Positions 47,601 through 57,802 of a DNA stretch of 64,000 nt are shown piece after piece. Positions within the stretch are counted from its first letter, which is position 1. Every line of letters begins with the position of its first letter. Position numbers and translations under genes: made by a program. This stretch comes from Lepus europaeus (lineage: Eukaryota; Chordata; Mammalia; Lagomorpha; Leporidae), in assembly GCF_033115175.1 (NCBI RefSeq), contig NC_084850.1, positions 101,247,439 through 101,311,438 of the forward strand. The letters are read 5' to 3'. Under the pieces are notes generated by a model. That model searched no databases. It was not told the origin of the DNA and saw only the letters and a list, made by a program, of their open reading frames with translations.

Positions 47601-50600
47601 AAAAGACAAATATAGCACACTAATTATTATTAGAGTTACCACTTTTCCAGCATTCGCTGTGTAGCCACACACTGTTCTGGGCATCTGATATGAATTTCCC
47701 TAATTAAACCTCACAGTGGCCTTAAGATGCCATTAGCTCTACTTTACAGGTGAAGAAACTGAGATTCATGGCCATGCCAGCATGCACACTGAGGACACCT
47801 TGCTGCCTACCCACCACAAAGAAGTTTATCGTGAGCATGGAGTCATCCTACAGGGGAAAAGGTGGGTTCCAGAGCTGTGCCCCAGGGCACGGGGTACTCA
47901 CTGTCCTCTGAGGGCCGAATGTCTACCCGCAACTGCAGGTAAGGTTTGGAGGCAGTGGCGAAGGCTGTGCTGAGGTCCCAATCAGACAGCAGGGAGAGGT
48001 AAGCTTCCTGTCCGAGCCGGTCCCGGCCCAGGTAGCTGATGCCAAAGTTCTTCTTCCTGGACAGAGGATGTGAGGGAGCTCTCAGGGCCCCCAGTGCCCT
48101 GGAAGCCTCAAGGGAGGGGGAATCAGTTTGCACAACAAAAGGAATAACATCGCAGGTGCTGAAACAACATCCAACTGTGTCCCGAGCACTGTGCCAGGGA
48201 CTGTGGGCTGTCGGACCTCACACTGTTTACAGCCCCCATGCTACACCAACACAGAAACAGATATACACCTGCTGAGGTCTGGAGGGCACACTGGAACCTG
48301 GGGAATGCTGCTCCCTCCTGGGAACGGTAATAAGGTAGTTGAAGGACACAGGGCCTTCTTACGATGTAAAAAAAATAATAATAATAAATAAAGCTACAAT
48401 ATGTTACCCCCAAAGGCAGCTTTAGGCACCAAGGAAGACCGTAATTTACTTCCTTCCATCACCAGCAAGCAAAGAGTGGGCTGCATCTGCGAAAGCACAA
48501 TGGTGCTGTCATCTGGTTCTGGCTGCACAAAGGTGACCCAGCGATGCTCTAACTATGGACCTAACTTACAATGTGGAACCCATTATAAGCTGGTGCCTCA
48601 CCCGGTGGCTGAGTCCCTGCACTAACTTAATTAAAATGTGCTATAAGACTTCTTTTTCTTGATAAAAATTAGCCATCATATTAGCTCCTCCTCCCCATTG
48701 AAAAACCTTTTTTTTTTTTTAAAGAAAAAGTAATCTGGGGACCGGTGCTGTGGCATAGTAGGCTAAGCCTCCACCTGCAGCTCCAGCATCCCCTATGGGC
48801 ACCAATTTGTGTCCTGGCTACTCCTCTTCCGATCCAGCTCTCTGCTCTGACCTGGGAAAGCAGTGGAGGATGGCCCAAGCGCTTGGGTCCCTGCACCCAC
48901 ATGGGAGACCTGGAAGAAGCTCCTAGCTCCTGGCTTCAGATCAGCTCAGGTCTGGCCATTACAGCCAGAACCAGTGGATGGAAGAACTTTCTTGCTCTCT
49001 TTGTCCCTCTCTCTGTCTGTAACTCTACCTCTCAAATAAATAAAAACTTTTTTTTAAAAAAGCAATCTGTATGACTTTTATTTTTTGCAACAAAAGTTTA
49101 TGCCAAAAAGTCAAACAACATGTAAGGAATTCTTTTCAGATATACTTGTGCAACTGTGCAAAGAGGTATGTTATGCAATAATCTTAACCATGGAAACATC
49201 CTAAACATTCATCAATTCTGTCCTGTTTCAATGGGTTACCATGGGTCTGTATTCCTCTAAAACCACCACCATAACAAAATATAACCATAACACTTGCTCC
49301 CAAGAGACAACACTTTCCCCCTATTGGGTTGGCAAATTTTACAATGTTTTCTGGTAATCACTGTTTGTGAGGGGAGAAAGAAATAGGCATTTTATATGCT
49401 GCTGGTATAGTTGTCAACTGGGAAGATATGCCCAGAGAGCACTTTGGCAGTATCCATTTAATCTAGCAACAGCCCTGCTAGGAATTTATCCTAACCTTAG
49501 ACTTCCCCCAAAACGCTAAGATACGCACACGTGGCTGTTCCCTGTGGCCTTATTTATAATACAAAACAAACAACAGTGACCAAACAGTGAGCCAGCCGCA
49601 CTCGCCACTGCGGCCAGTCTCTGGCATCTTCCTACTTACCCGTTCAAGTCAAAGGCCCGAATGAGGATGTGTTGTAACACGTCCAGCGAGGTGATCTGGG
49701 GGTCGACAGCGAAAGAGCGGAATTCAGGGGCCAGGAAATTCTCGTGTTTCTGGAGAGAGAAGACAGGACGAGACCATCAGGGCCATGTTCAGCAAGCTGA
49801 AGAGCGTGGCAAGTGCAGAGCGGTAGAAGCAAGGTCAAGGACATGGGGGGCCAGATCGAGGCGGGCCATCTGGACTGTAGTGAGGACTCCGGCTTTTGGC
49901 TCTGAGTGAGGGGCAGCTTTGGGAGGCTTCTGAGCGAGGAGGGATGTGGTGTGACTTAGGATTTTTTTTTTTTTGACAGGCAGAGTGGACAGTGAGAGAG
50001 AGAGAGACAGAGAGAAAGGTCTTCCTTTTTGCCTTGGTTCACCCTCCAATGGCCGCTGTGGACGGTGCATCTCGCTGATCCGAAGCCAGGAGCCAGGTAC
50101 TTCTCCTGGTCTCCCATGCGGGTGCAGGGCCCAAGCACTTGGGCCATCCTCCACTGCCTTCCCGGGCCACAGCAGAGAGCTGGACTGGAAGAGGGGTAAC
50201 CAGGACAGAATCCGGCGCCCCAACCAGGACTAGAACCTGGTGTGCCGGCACTGCAAGGCGGAGGATTAGCCTATTGAGCCATGGCACCGGCGTGACTTAG
50301 GATTTAACAGGATCTTTCTGGCTGCTCTGCAAAGAGACTGTGGGGGCTGGGGGAAGGGGGAGGAGGGAAGCGATGGGTCCAAGTGAGGGAGGTCTTTCAA
50401 TAGTCCAGGCAAGATCCTTCTTGGTATCCCCCCCAATTATCTTGTCAGAATCCCCACATGCAGTCTGGCCCATACTAAATCAGCCCTCCATGCTGCAACC
50501 AATCCAGCTCATCTATTACAACCCTGCCCTGCTTCAATCTCTTCCATGGGGGCTGGCGTTGTGGCGTAGTGGGTAAAGACGCCGCCTGTGCCACCAGCAT

Positions 50601-52108
50601 CCCATACACGTGCTGGTTCAAGTCCTGGCTTCTCCACTTCCAAGTCAGCTCCCTGCTAATGTGCCTGGGAAAAAGCAGTGGAAAGTGGCCCAAGGGCTTG
50701 GGCCCCTGCCACCCACGTGAGAGACCCGGAAGAAGCTGCTGACTCCTGACTTTGGCCTGACCTAGCCCTGGCCATTTTGGCCATCTGGGGAGTGAACTAG
50801 CAGATGGAAGTTCGCTCTCTCCAGCTCTCTGTAACTCTGAGTTTCAAATAAATGAATAAATCTTAAAAAAAAAAAATCTCTTTGATGGCAACCCTAGGTC
50901 CCCAGCAGGTGGGCCTCAAGGGCCCTGGGTGGTCTTGCTCCAGTTTTTCTATTTACATTAACGTAGTTCCAGACTGTTGGAAGTTACCTTGAACACATCC
51001 TAGCCCCAAGCCTTTGGTGCGTGCTGATCCTCCTGTCCGGAACATCCTTCCCACTAGCTTCAGGCACCACCTTTACAGCTCAGGCATCAGCTCTTGCTGA
51101 ATTCCCAAACCCCTGCCTTGGAACTCTGTTATGCTGAAGGGATCTGTTGACCTTTTTCTGGCCACTGCCACTGCCATTGCCACCACAGGAGTCCAAGCAA
51201 TCACTGCTGCTCGCTGGAACCATTGCAACAGTTTTTTTCCTCAGAGTATACACCAAAGGCCTCCACCATGTTCCTCCCTTTATAGCCTGAATTCACCTCC
51301 TACCTTTCTCCTCACTCTCTCCACCCCAGCGACATGGGGACCCACAGAACATGCCAAGCTCAGTCCCCCTGCCCCTCTTCGCCTTTGCCCTTGCTGGTCC
51401 CTGTGCTTGCAACACTTTTCCCCGCCTGATATGCACACGGCTGACCCCTTTGTGTTCTGACCTCTGCTCCTTCAATACCTTCTCTGGAGATTTCCCTGTA
51501 CAACCTTGGCCAAGGTAACTTCTTAGCTCACAACCTTTTGCATTATTTCCTCATGGCAGTCACCAGGCTCCAAAGCCTCCCATTTATCCAGCTGTTCGTC
51601 CCTCCCCACGAGTATGCCAGCTCATCAAGGGTGGAGATCTGCACAAAAGTGCACTCTAAACACACACGTGTTGACTGACTTCAGAGCTCTCCTGGCAGAG
51701 GGCAACAGCACATTCCTCCTGGCTCAGGGCCCCACCCCTCAACTACTGCGGCCCCTCCCTCCACTCTACAGCCCCGCCCCTCTACTCATAAGCCCCACCC
51801 CTCTATTCCATAGGCCCCTATCATTCCATTATCAGTCCCAGGCCATAGGATATTTCTCTAAGGCTCCGGGTTTTCAAGCCCTCCCTCCCCACCCCCCATC
51901 ATTCTTCTCTCCATCCTAAGGATACCACCACCTTCCCCTCCCCTGGGATGTCCGAACCCGTCGGCCGACCGGCCACTAGCCTCACCTTGACTCGGACCCG
52001 TACCACCTCTCGCTCCTCCTCCTCCGCCGCCGCTGCCGCCTGGGCTCCCCCGCCAGGCGGGGGCGCTCCAGAGCCGGCCAAGTCCGAGGACCCGGAGGTT
52101 GCTGCCAT
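30410..52108 (-). CDS. TBC1D25: TBC1D25 (OATL1), Rab GTPase-activating protein (6 coding exons)
   Basis: Coding exons on the minus strand are 52108-51986, 49749-49640, 48056-47902, 32472-32345, 32216-32028 and 31792-30410, with consistent phases and GT/AG introns, giving 695 residues (human 688). The family member binds Atg8 proteins and acts as a GAP for Rab33B in autophagosome maturation. The LC3-interacting motif WDII is at 136-139. The TBC domain begins near 236; its IxxDxxR-type motif VLKDVLR puts the arginine finger at about R294, and the glutamine finger motif YCQGM is at 330-334 (Q332). A Ser/Pro-rich, low-complexity stretch (about 470-600) splits the C-terminal part, and the protein ends SEEGAEATAPS. 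The start is in the MAATSGSSDL context expected for the family. Intron 3 is about 15.4 kb, nearly all repeats. Exon 6 is one long GC-rich exon, which creates long but meaningless antisense frames. Confidence 0.97.
32712..33382 (+). repeat. CSINE, older subtype, split (TBC1D25 intron 3)
   Basis: Forward host; AGAGATGCCACTTGGG is duplicated around the guest. Confidence 0.9.
32755..33105 (+). repeat. CSINE, young GC-rich subtype, nested
   Basis: Forward copy close to the subtype consensus, poly-A with spaced T residues. Confidence 0.92.
33388..33640 (+). repeat. MIR fragments (two)
   Basis: TTTACTATGTGCCAGGCACT and, further on, GGCAGGAACTGTTCTGAGCC and CCCACAGCTAGTGAATG are MIR landmarks; the order suggests two copies. 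Confidence 0.7.
33641..33946 (+). repeat. CSINE, older subtype
   Basis: Forward, GGGGTGGACATTGTGGTGC to CAAATAAATTA. Confidence 0.9.
33947..34254 (-). repeat. CSINE with (GA)n
   Basis: Reverse copy tail-to-tail with the previous; (GA)n of about 40 bases at 33953-33994. Confidence 0.9.
34526..34870 (+). repeat. CSINE
   Basis: Forward near-consensus copy. 34255-34525 and 34871-35171 show nothing I can name. Confidence 0.92.
35172..35500 (+). repeat. CSINE
   Basis: Forward copy with site duplication AATGCTAYRCCT. Confidence 0.9.
35690..35990 (+). mobile_element. Possible L2 fragment
   Basis: CAGCCTTGTCCCTGCCATCC and CACCTGCAACTGCCTCCTAA resemble L2 3' sequence. Weak. Confidence 0.35.
36011..36350 (+). 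repeat. CSINE
   Basis: Forward, GGGGCTGGCATTGTAGTGC to the A-rich tail. Confidence 0.9.
36427..36745 (+). repeat. CSINE, head partly deleted
   Basis: Forward copy with site duplication GACAMAGAGCT. Confidence 0.88.
36813..37165 (+). repeat. CSINE with (CT)n
   Basis: Forward copy with site duplication AAAGAGCTAGAGG; (CT)n about 37067-37107. 37166-37756 after it is unassigned and has no gene. Confidence 0.92.
38048..38350 (-). repeat. CSINE, young GC-rich subtype, inside Tigger3
   Basis: Reverse copy; TTATACTATACTTTTT occurs on both sides. Confidence 0.92.
38413..38778 (+). repeat. CSINE inside Tigger3
   Basis: Forward copy with (CT)n and (CCCT)n at 38669-38729. Confidence 0.9.
38788..39112 (+). 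repeat. CSINE inside Tigger3
   Basis: Forward copy; AGTTTAGGGGTG recurs at both ends. Confidence 0.9.
39116..39428 (+). repeat. CSINE, older subtype, inside Tigger3
   Basis: Forward, GGGGTGGACAGTGTGGCAC to CCTTTCAAAAAAG. Confidence 0.88.
39440..39780 (-). repeat. CSINE inside Tigger3
   Basis: Reverse full-length copy. It is tail-to-tail with the preceding forward copy. Confidence 0.9.
40885..41232 (+). mobile_element. L1 ORF2 relic
   Basis: GGTTCATATGGAAGAATTCA, AAACAGAGCTGGTCAGTGG and GTGGCATTTCAAATCAGTAT, then CTTTAATAAATGATGCTGGC, follow L1 ORF2. 40104-40884 before it is unassigned, with no gene. Confidence 0.7.
41252..41592 (+). repeat. CSINE
   Basis: Forward, GGGGCAAATGTTGTGGTAC to the A-rich tail. 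Confidence 0.9.
41592..41852. repeat. Rearranged CSINE: reverse body joined to a forward tail
   Basis: 41592-41768 is reverse (tail to head, internal deletion); 41769-41852 is a forward CT tract and A-rich tail. Confidence 0.75.
41910..42190 (+). repeat. CSINE, 5' truncated
   Basis: Forward copy that begins at CCGGCATCCCATATGGGC. Confidence 0.88.
42191..42435 (+). repeat. CSINE, older subtype, 5' truncated
   Basis: Forward, from ATGCCACTTTGGATGCCC to ACCTTTCAAACG. Confidence 0.85.
42440..43066 (-). repeat. CSINE, older subtype, split
   Basis: Reverse host; AAACTGAYATTCT flanks the guest at 42651-42993. Confidence 0.85.
42651..42993 (-). repeat. CSINE, nested guest
   Basis: Reverse near-consensus copy. 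Confidence 0.92.
43113..43205 (-). repeat. CSINE fragment
   Basis: Reverse, about 90 bases from the 3' part. Confidence 0.7.
43225..43330 (+). repeat. MIR fragment
   Basis: TATTTTACAGACGAGAAAAC and TGAGGCCTGGGG. Confidence 0.6.
43338..43460. repeat. Short palindromic element, possibly mariner-derived
   Basis: Ends are near-complementary: AAGTTCATGGAAAATGG at the left, TTTGCCATGAACTTCTGG at the right. Related copies are at 62040-62230 and 62775-62905. The family name (MARNA-like) is a guess. Confidence 0.5.
43610..43800 (+). repeat. MIR
   Basis: CTTCCACTTACTGTCTGTG, CTTGTCACCTCTTTGACC and CGGTTTTCTCATCTATGACA follow MIR order. 43801-43961 is unassigned. Confidence 0.75.
43962..44304 (+). 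repeat. CSINE
   Basis: Forward near-consensus copy. Confidence 0.92.
44305..44860 (+). repeat. CSINE, 5' truncated, split
   Basis: Forward host beginning mid-element (GGAGATGGTCCAAGTCC) and resuming at 44816 with CTCTTTCAAATAAATAAA. Confidence 0.85.
44480..44816 (-). repeat. CSINE, nested guest
   Basis: Reverse copy in the CT tract of the host. Confidence 0.9.
44862..45102 (+). mobile_element. L1M-type 3' UTR relic
   Basis: AAAGTTTCAAACCTACAACA, GAACACCCCACACATCC and ATCCCCATTAACAGATTTT fit old L1 3' UTRs. Confidence 0.55.
45164..45782. mobile_element. Tigger-family MITE (MER44-like), split by a CSINE
   Basis: Long inverted ends: GAGCATCCTTAATCTAACA and the related AGATAAGGAATTCTCAACC. 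Internal GGAATGCTCCGAAATCTAAG and GGAGCATTTTGGATTTTGAG fit the family. TA lies at both outer edges. Confidence 0.7.
45276..45626 (-). repeat. CSINE nested in the Tigger MITE
   Basis: Reverse copy with a short internal AGCCAGGAG triplication near 45420-45440. Confidence 0.9.
45795..46405 (+). repeat. CSINE, split, nested in the LTR
   Basis: Forward host; GCTCCACTTCT flanks the guest at 45890-46206. AGAAGTAGRACCTTGGGG occurs at both outer ends. Confidence 0.9.
45890..46206 (-). repeat. CSINE, nested guest
   Basis: Reverse copy. Confidence 0.9.
46418..46750 (+). repeat. CSINE, older subtype, nested in the LTR
   Basis: Forward, GGGGAAGGTGTTGTAGTG to the A-rich tail; GCAGGGCCTTG follows as a relic of the duplicated target. 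Confidence 0.88.
47402..47606 (+). repeat. CSINE with internal deletion
   Basis: Forward copy with site duplication AAATATAGCACA. Confidence 0.9.
47640..47800 (+). repeat. MIR-type fragment
   Basis: CACACACTGTTCTGGGCATC and TTTACAGGTGAAGAAACTGA; ends about 100 bases before TBC1D25 exon 3. Confidence 0.6.
48736..49062 (+). repeat. CSINE
   Basis: Forward copy with site duplication AAAAGYAATCTG. 48057-48735 before it is intron with no repeat I can name apart from a short (TAA)n near 48375. Confidence 0.9.
49270..49560 (+). mobile_element. L1 ORF2/3' relic
   Basis: TATATGCTGCTGGTATAGTT, GCACTTTGGCAGTATCC and TGCTAGGAATTTATCCTAAC follow the L1 3' region. Confidence 0.7.
49960..50293 (-). repeat. 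CSINE, young GC-rich subtype (TBC1D25 intron 1)
   Basis: Reverse copy with site duplication GTGACTTAGGATTT. Confidence 0.93.
50548..50880 (+). repeat. CSINE
   Basis: Forward copy; AATCTCTT lies on both sides. Confidence 0.9.
50885..51570 (+). mobile_element. L2 fragments
   Basis: GGTCTTGCTCCAGTTTTTC, CAGGCATCAGCTCTTGCTG and, in a second copy, CCTTGCTGGTCCCTGTGC fit L2. Confidence 0.55.
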
Positions 52109-52450
52109 CCCGCCGCTGCCCCTTAGTGTGACAGCTGGCCGTTGCCCCCCACCTCTGCGCGCACCCTACAGTGCGGGCACCCGCTGCCCCACCTTGTGCC
52201 GGGGCGCAGGCGCAGAGGGCGCCACACAATTCTGCCCACCACAGCCCCTCCCATCTGGCCCAGGCTGGAGGTCAGCTCTGCTCATGCGCCTAGAATGCCG
52301 TTGCCAGGTGTCCCGCCCCCAAATCCGGGTATTTTTGCCTCACTTCTGCCAATGCGCAGGCGTCAAACGAAGCCCCGCCTGCCCTCGTTCCGCGGTTTGG
52401 TTGTTTTGGCAGTCTAGTTCCGATTCACCTAGGTGAAGTGTTAAACTGGA
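51900..52450 (-). promoter_or_regulatory. TBC1D25: TBC1D25 promoter / CpG-rich first exon
   Basis: CpG-dense sequence surrounds the first coding exon and extends about 350 bases upstream, then stops abruptly at AT-rich intergenic DNA. Several GC boxes (CCGCCCC, GGGGCG types) are visible. No TATA box stands out. The start site is not defined. Confidence 0.6.
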
Positions 52451-52846
52451 CATTCCGGAGATCGAAGTGGGCGGGGAAAATAAGCCGCTGCGTGATGATG
52501 TCAAGGTTCGTTCTACACCCCACCCCCGGCTGCCTCGATCCCCTGCTGACAGATGATGTCATCTATTTCAAATACCTGTGTCCCTTGTTTCAAGTGAATC
52601 TGGTGAACGGGAAAAAATCATTTTTCCAGTCTTTTAAAAAATAATTTACACATTATGAAAATTCATAGACTTGTACGGTTATGATTTTTGCACTTTCTGT
52701 ATGCGTGTTATACTTAAATAATTTACTCCGAAAAGTAACTTTTATGCTGTCTGGAGGGTCTTTGTTTTATTTAATCCTCTCAACACATTGAAGCTGAAGT
52801 CGGTCCTATTATTAAACTGTGTGCATCCACCAAATATTTGCTGAAT

Positions 52847-53116
52847 GGCGGCTGGCATTGTGGTACAGCTTGATACACCTGCATCCTGTATGGAAGAGCC
52901 TGGTTCAAGTCCCAGCTGCTCCAGCTTAATGTGGCTGGGAGGCAGTAGATGATGATCCAAGTACTTGGGTTCCTGCCACCCACGAAGAATACCTGGATGG
53001 AGTTCCTGGCTCAGACTTGACCATGCCAGCATCTGGGGAGTGAACCAGCAGATGGAAGATCTCTCTGTCTCTCCCTCTCTTTCATCCTGCCTTTCAAATA
53101 AATAAATACTACTTTT
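52847..53116 (+). repeat. CSINE, older subtype
   Basis: Forward copy with site duplication TGCTGAATG. A weak MIR trace precedes it near 52765-52830. 53117-53630 is unassigned. Confidence 0.88.
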
Positions 53117-53630
53117 TTTAAAAATCTGCTGAATGATTGGACATATCTTAGACTCTGGAGAAACTTTTTATTGCAAAATGTAAAAAAGGCATTCCTCCCA
53201 TTTCATTGCACAACATCAATATGATTTGAACAAAATACAGTTTGACCTTACAAATATTGTTTCTAAAAAAGAAATTGTAATATGCCTGGACTTTGTAGCT
53301 TAAGAATCATAGATTAGGTTCAAATGCAAGCAAAGATAGGTTTCATTCAAGTGCAGAATAGATTGGCAAATCAGGAGTCAAAGGTTCAGTTAGAAACCAA
53401 ACAAGTATTCTGTCAAGGGTCAAAAGGACTGAATTTTTAAAGGGGAAAAGGAGTACAATAAGGTGAGGTGTAGTAACTTGTTTTGAACAGTTTTTGACTG
53501 ACCCTGTTAATCAAATTGTTTTGAATGCATGTAGATTGGTGCTGAGGATCTGCCCATGCATTAGCTATACATAACTGGTTGCTGAGGTGGTGGTGCTATT
53601 TTGAGGGAGTTATCAGTAGGCAATAAGTCT

Positions 53631-53947
53631 TTTTTTAAAGATTTATTTATTTATTTGAAAGTCAGTTACACAGAGAGAGAGAGGAGAGGTAGAGAGGTCT
53701 TCCATCCGCTGGTTCTCTCCCAAAATAGCCACAGCTATGCCGATCCAAAGCCAGGAGCCAGGAGTTTCCTCCAGATCTCCCACGTGGGTGCAGGGGCCCA
53801 AGGACTTGGGCCATCTTCTACTGCTTTCCCAGGACATAGCAGGGAGCTGGATCAGAATTGGAGCAGCCGGGACTTGAACCGGCACCCATATAGGATGCCG
53901 GAACTGCAGGCGGTGGCTCCACCTCCTATGCCACAGTGCAGGTCCCA
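53631..53947 (-). repeat. CSINE
   Basis: Reverse copy with site duplication CAATAAGTCTTTT. 53948-54690 after it is unassigned and carries no gene. Confidence 0.92.
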
Positions 53948-54699
53948 ATAAGTCTTTTGAGACAGTTCCTAAATCAGCAGAAGTCCCTGGATTGGAAATT
54001 CTAGCAATCTGGGGGTTTATAAACATATTCTTTCCAAACAGTATCCTTTATCTGTTCAAAATGGAGGAACTCATGTCTGTGAGGTAAATTTGTAGCCTGT
54101 CAAAGTATAATCTGAGGCTCACAGAGAAACTTTGCTGTCTGTATTGACCAAACTGCAGCCATCATAATTGTTCTTTCCCACAAGTTGCAGTGCTCTGTGA
54201 ATGCTGCCCTTGTGGTTGACTTTGTCGACAAGTCTGAAATTCCATTTCAATATCTTTTAAAATGATTTGTTGCCTGGGTATTAATATTAAATACACATCT
54301 CTAGTTTTTGGAAAATATAAATAATAAGGAATTTTCTTTGAAAGTCACAATAGGGATAAAAAGAGAAAGTCAGAAGAGGATTATTGGCATGTCTCTCTTT
54401 GTCCCATATGCATGGAGTCAAAAGCAACTGTGGCCCTGCTGGATTTCCTAAGTTTAAGAACTGGCTTCTCTTTTAAGGTATCATAGGATGAGATGAGCAA
54501 ACCAGTAGCCTGGTGCTTACAGTTTATCCTGGTGGTAGTGGGGTGCAGGTTTTAGACAGGGGCATGATGTGGTCAGATGCCTCTGCCTTGGTTGTGGAGA
54601 GAGCCTTGGATGGAAAGATACTGGGAGGAAGAAGTTCAAAAAGGAGATCTTTGCCATAGTCCAGGGGAGAACTTTTTCTTTCATTTGTTTATTCATTCT

Positions 54700-54905
54700 T
54701 CCATTTAACAAATATAAAGCATATGCTAGACAGTCTACATATATTAATTCATTTAATCTGCATAAAAACCCTGTGAGGTAGGTGTCATTATTATTAGCTT
54801 TTTACAGATGAGAGCATGGAAGACCAGGGGAAAACAAGCTCAAAGGCAAAGGGGTCATAAGTGGCAGAGGAATTAGGCAGTTCAGTGAGCAGAAAGTGAG
54901 GCTTA
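54700..54905 (+). repeat. MIR
   Basis: ACCCTGTGAGGTAGGTGTCA and CTTTTTACAGATGAGAGC are MIR landmarks. Confidence 0.7.
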
Positions 54906-55092
54906 ATCTGGTGTGTTTGAGGAAGAGCAAGTAGGTCAGTATGTCTTTAAGTAGAATAAGCAATGAAGTGAGTTATAACGTATCAGATGAGAAAGTAATT
55001 AGGGTGAGATCATGCAGGACTTTGGTCTTAACAGTGAGGCATCTCTCCAAAGCTATACCATGTCCCTGAGCAGACTCATAATTTAAACTGGA

Positions 55093-55355
55093 GGTAGGCT
55101 TCAAAACGGTTAAGATGCCTGCATCCCCTGTCGGAGTATCTGGGTTCAGTGCCTGGTTCCAGCTTCCTGCTAATGCAGACCCTGGGAGGAAGCAGTGATG
55201 GCTCAGGTAATTGGGTTCCTGTCACCCACATAGACCTGGATTGAGTTCCTGGCTCCTGGCTTTGGCCCTGACCCAGCCCATTGCAGACACTTGTGGTGTC
55301 AACTAGTGGCTGGTAACTCTGGCTTTCCACCTTTCAAATAAATAAAGAATTTGAA
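55093..55355 (+). repeat. CSINE, older subtype, 5' truncated
   Basis: Forward, ending CTTTCAAATAAATAAAG. Confidence 0.85.
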
Positions 55356-55499
55356 TTGAAGGCCTGCTCTACACAGGTCACCTGAAGCCAGTCCATGGGT
55401 ATCTGTAGTTTCACTCATTCTTTGCCATGTGTTCAAAATTCAAGTAGCCAATTTTTTTTTTTTTTTTAATGACTGAGGGCCTATAAAGTTAAGTAATGT

Positions 55500-57370
55500 C
55501 AGAAGCTGGGCTGAGTGATGGGGTCTTCAGGGTCAGTGATAAGGGTATGTCTTGTGAGAGGGGATCTGTGAGGTGAGTGATAGGAAGTCTGTAGGGAAAG
55601 TGATGGGAATTGGAAGTGAGTAGAGGTCTGTGGAGTGACTGATCAGTGGTCAGTGTGAATGATGGTGTCTCTGGATGGGCAATGGGTGTATATGGTGAAC
55701 GGTGGATGGCTGTGAGTTGAGAGATGGAATGAAAGGGTTTATGGGGTAAGAGATCGAATCCTTGGATTGACTGGTGGCGGGCTTGGTGGCATAAGTGATG
55801 GATTCTGTAAGGTAAGTTAGAGGGAGTTTATAGGGTTACTGATGAATGATGAGGGATCTGTAGGATGAGTGATTGGTGGGTCTGTGTAGTCAGTGATAGG
55901 AACTGGTACGATGAGTGATGGGGGGGATGTGGGGTGAGTATGGGGCTTTTAGGGTGAATGAAGGAGATTTTGAAGGTGAGTAGTGGGGGGTTAGTAGGAC
56001 AAGTGATAGGGATCTGTGTTGTCAATCATGGAGGTCTGTGGGGTCAGTTCTGGAGTTTCCATGGGGTGAATAAAAGGCAGTCTATAGAGCAAGTGAGAGA
56101 GTTTGCAGGGAGAGTGATGAGTGTCTTAGGGGTTAATGATGGGGTATGTTGGATGAGTGATGGAGTGTCTGTGGGGAAACTTATCAGGAGCCAAGAGGTT
56201 GAGTGATGAGGGGTGTATGTGTGTGCGTGTGGCCTGAGTGTTGGAGGCTCTGTGAAATGTGGGATGTGCAGTCTGAGGTGATTGATGGGGGCTGTGTAGT
56301 CAATGATGGGTGATAAGGAATTTTATAGACTGAATTGTGCCCCCCTACCAATTCATATATTAAAGCACTACCATCCAATGTGACTTATTTGAGGTAGGGT
56401 CTTTAAGGAGGTAATTCAGGTAAAATGAAGTCAGAAGGGTGGGACCCTAATCCAGTGACACTAATGTCCTTATATGAAGAGAAAGAGATACAAGGGCTGC
56501 AAACCATGTGAAGACACAGTGGGAAGGCAGCCATCTACAAGCCAAGGAGAGAGGCCTTAGGAGAAACCAAATCTGTTGACACCTTGAGCTTGGGCTTCCA
56601 GCCTCCAGAACTTTGAGAACATAAATTCCTCTGAAGCTACCTGCTCTGTGGCATTTTATTACTGAAGCCCCAGCTGGCTAATGCAGGGGAGGATGAGGTA
56701 TGTGGGGTTAGTGATGGGGTCTCTGTTAGGTGTGATGGGCTCTGCAGGCTAGTGATGGAGTCCACAGGATGATGGAGCTCTGAGTTAAGTAAGCTGAGTG
56801 TTGAGGAGTGTGTTGGGTAAATGAAAGGGTATTGAGGGGTGACAGGATTCTGTAGGATTAATGATGAGGGAATCTGTAGGTGACTGATGAGGCTCTGTGG
56901 CTTGAGTTATGGGTGGTCATGGGGTGAATGATATGGGTCAGCAGAGTAGGGATAGGGGATCTCTAGAGGCGCGGGTACACTATTCTATAAGGTGGGTCAT
57001 GGGGACTTTGTGGTGTAAGAGATGAGGCATCTGTGAAGTGAGTGGTCAGGTCAGTGTGGTGAGTGGCAGAGCTCTGTCGAGTCAGTGATGGGTGATCGTG
57101 GAGTGACAGCTGAATGATGGAGGGGTGGAGCCTGCTGGGAGAAGAACGTGGGCCTGTGAGATGAATGATGTGTGGTCCACGGAGTGGCAGAAGTATGTAG
57201 GGCTAATGCTGGGGCTTGTGGGGTAAGAGATGTGTCTGCAGGACTAGTGATGAGGGACTTGCAGGGATGATACATGATGGGCATCTTTGGGGGTGTGATT
57301 GGAGGCTAAGGGTTGAGGGGTGGAAGGACTGCAAGATAAGCACTGGGGTGTTGAGTAGGATGAGTGTAGA
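55500..57370. repeat. Degenerate GTGAGTGATGG-type minisatellite, left block
   Basis: Imperfect units of roughly 25-35 bases built around GTCTGTGGGGTGAGTGATGG repeat for nearly 1.9 kb, broken only by an LTR at 56315-56692. A further block of the same motif is at 60190-60450. Units are diverged and of unequal length. Confidence 0.8.
56315..56692 (+). mobile_element. MLT1-type solo LTR within the minisatellite
   Basis: Fossil LTR. Landmarks are TAGACTGAATTGTGCCCC, CATGTGAAGACACAGTGGG and CAGCCTCCAGAACTTTGAG. It stands alone, with minisatellite on both sides. Confidence 0.8.
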
Positions 57371-57802
57371 GGAGTGTTATGGACTGAATTGCATCCCCCT
57401 AAATTCTGTTGAAGCACTAACTCTCAGTACTTCAGAATGTGACTATATGTGGTGATTAGGGTTTTTCAAGAGGTAATCAAGTTAAAATGAGGCTACTCTA
57501 ATCCAAATTGTCTGATGTCCTTATAAGAAATTAGGACACAAACATGTTCATGAACAGAGGGAAGACCATGTGCAGCCATGGGGAGAAACCAAACCTGTTG
57601 GCACTTTGAACTTGGACTTTCAGACTCTAGAACTGAGAAAATAAATCTCTATTACGGCATCCTCACTAAACTAATGCAGATTTGCAACTAGGAAGACAGG
57701 TGCTGCTGAAACAGATAACTAAATATGTGGAAATGGCTTTGGAACTGGGTAATAGGTAGAATGTGGAAGACTTTTGAAGTGCATGTTAGAAAAAGCCCAT
57801 AT

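Noticed and set aside
51948-52436. 162-codon + strand frame over the TBC1D25 promoter
   Set aside because: Antisense to exon 1 and GC-rich; composition explains it.
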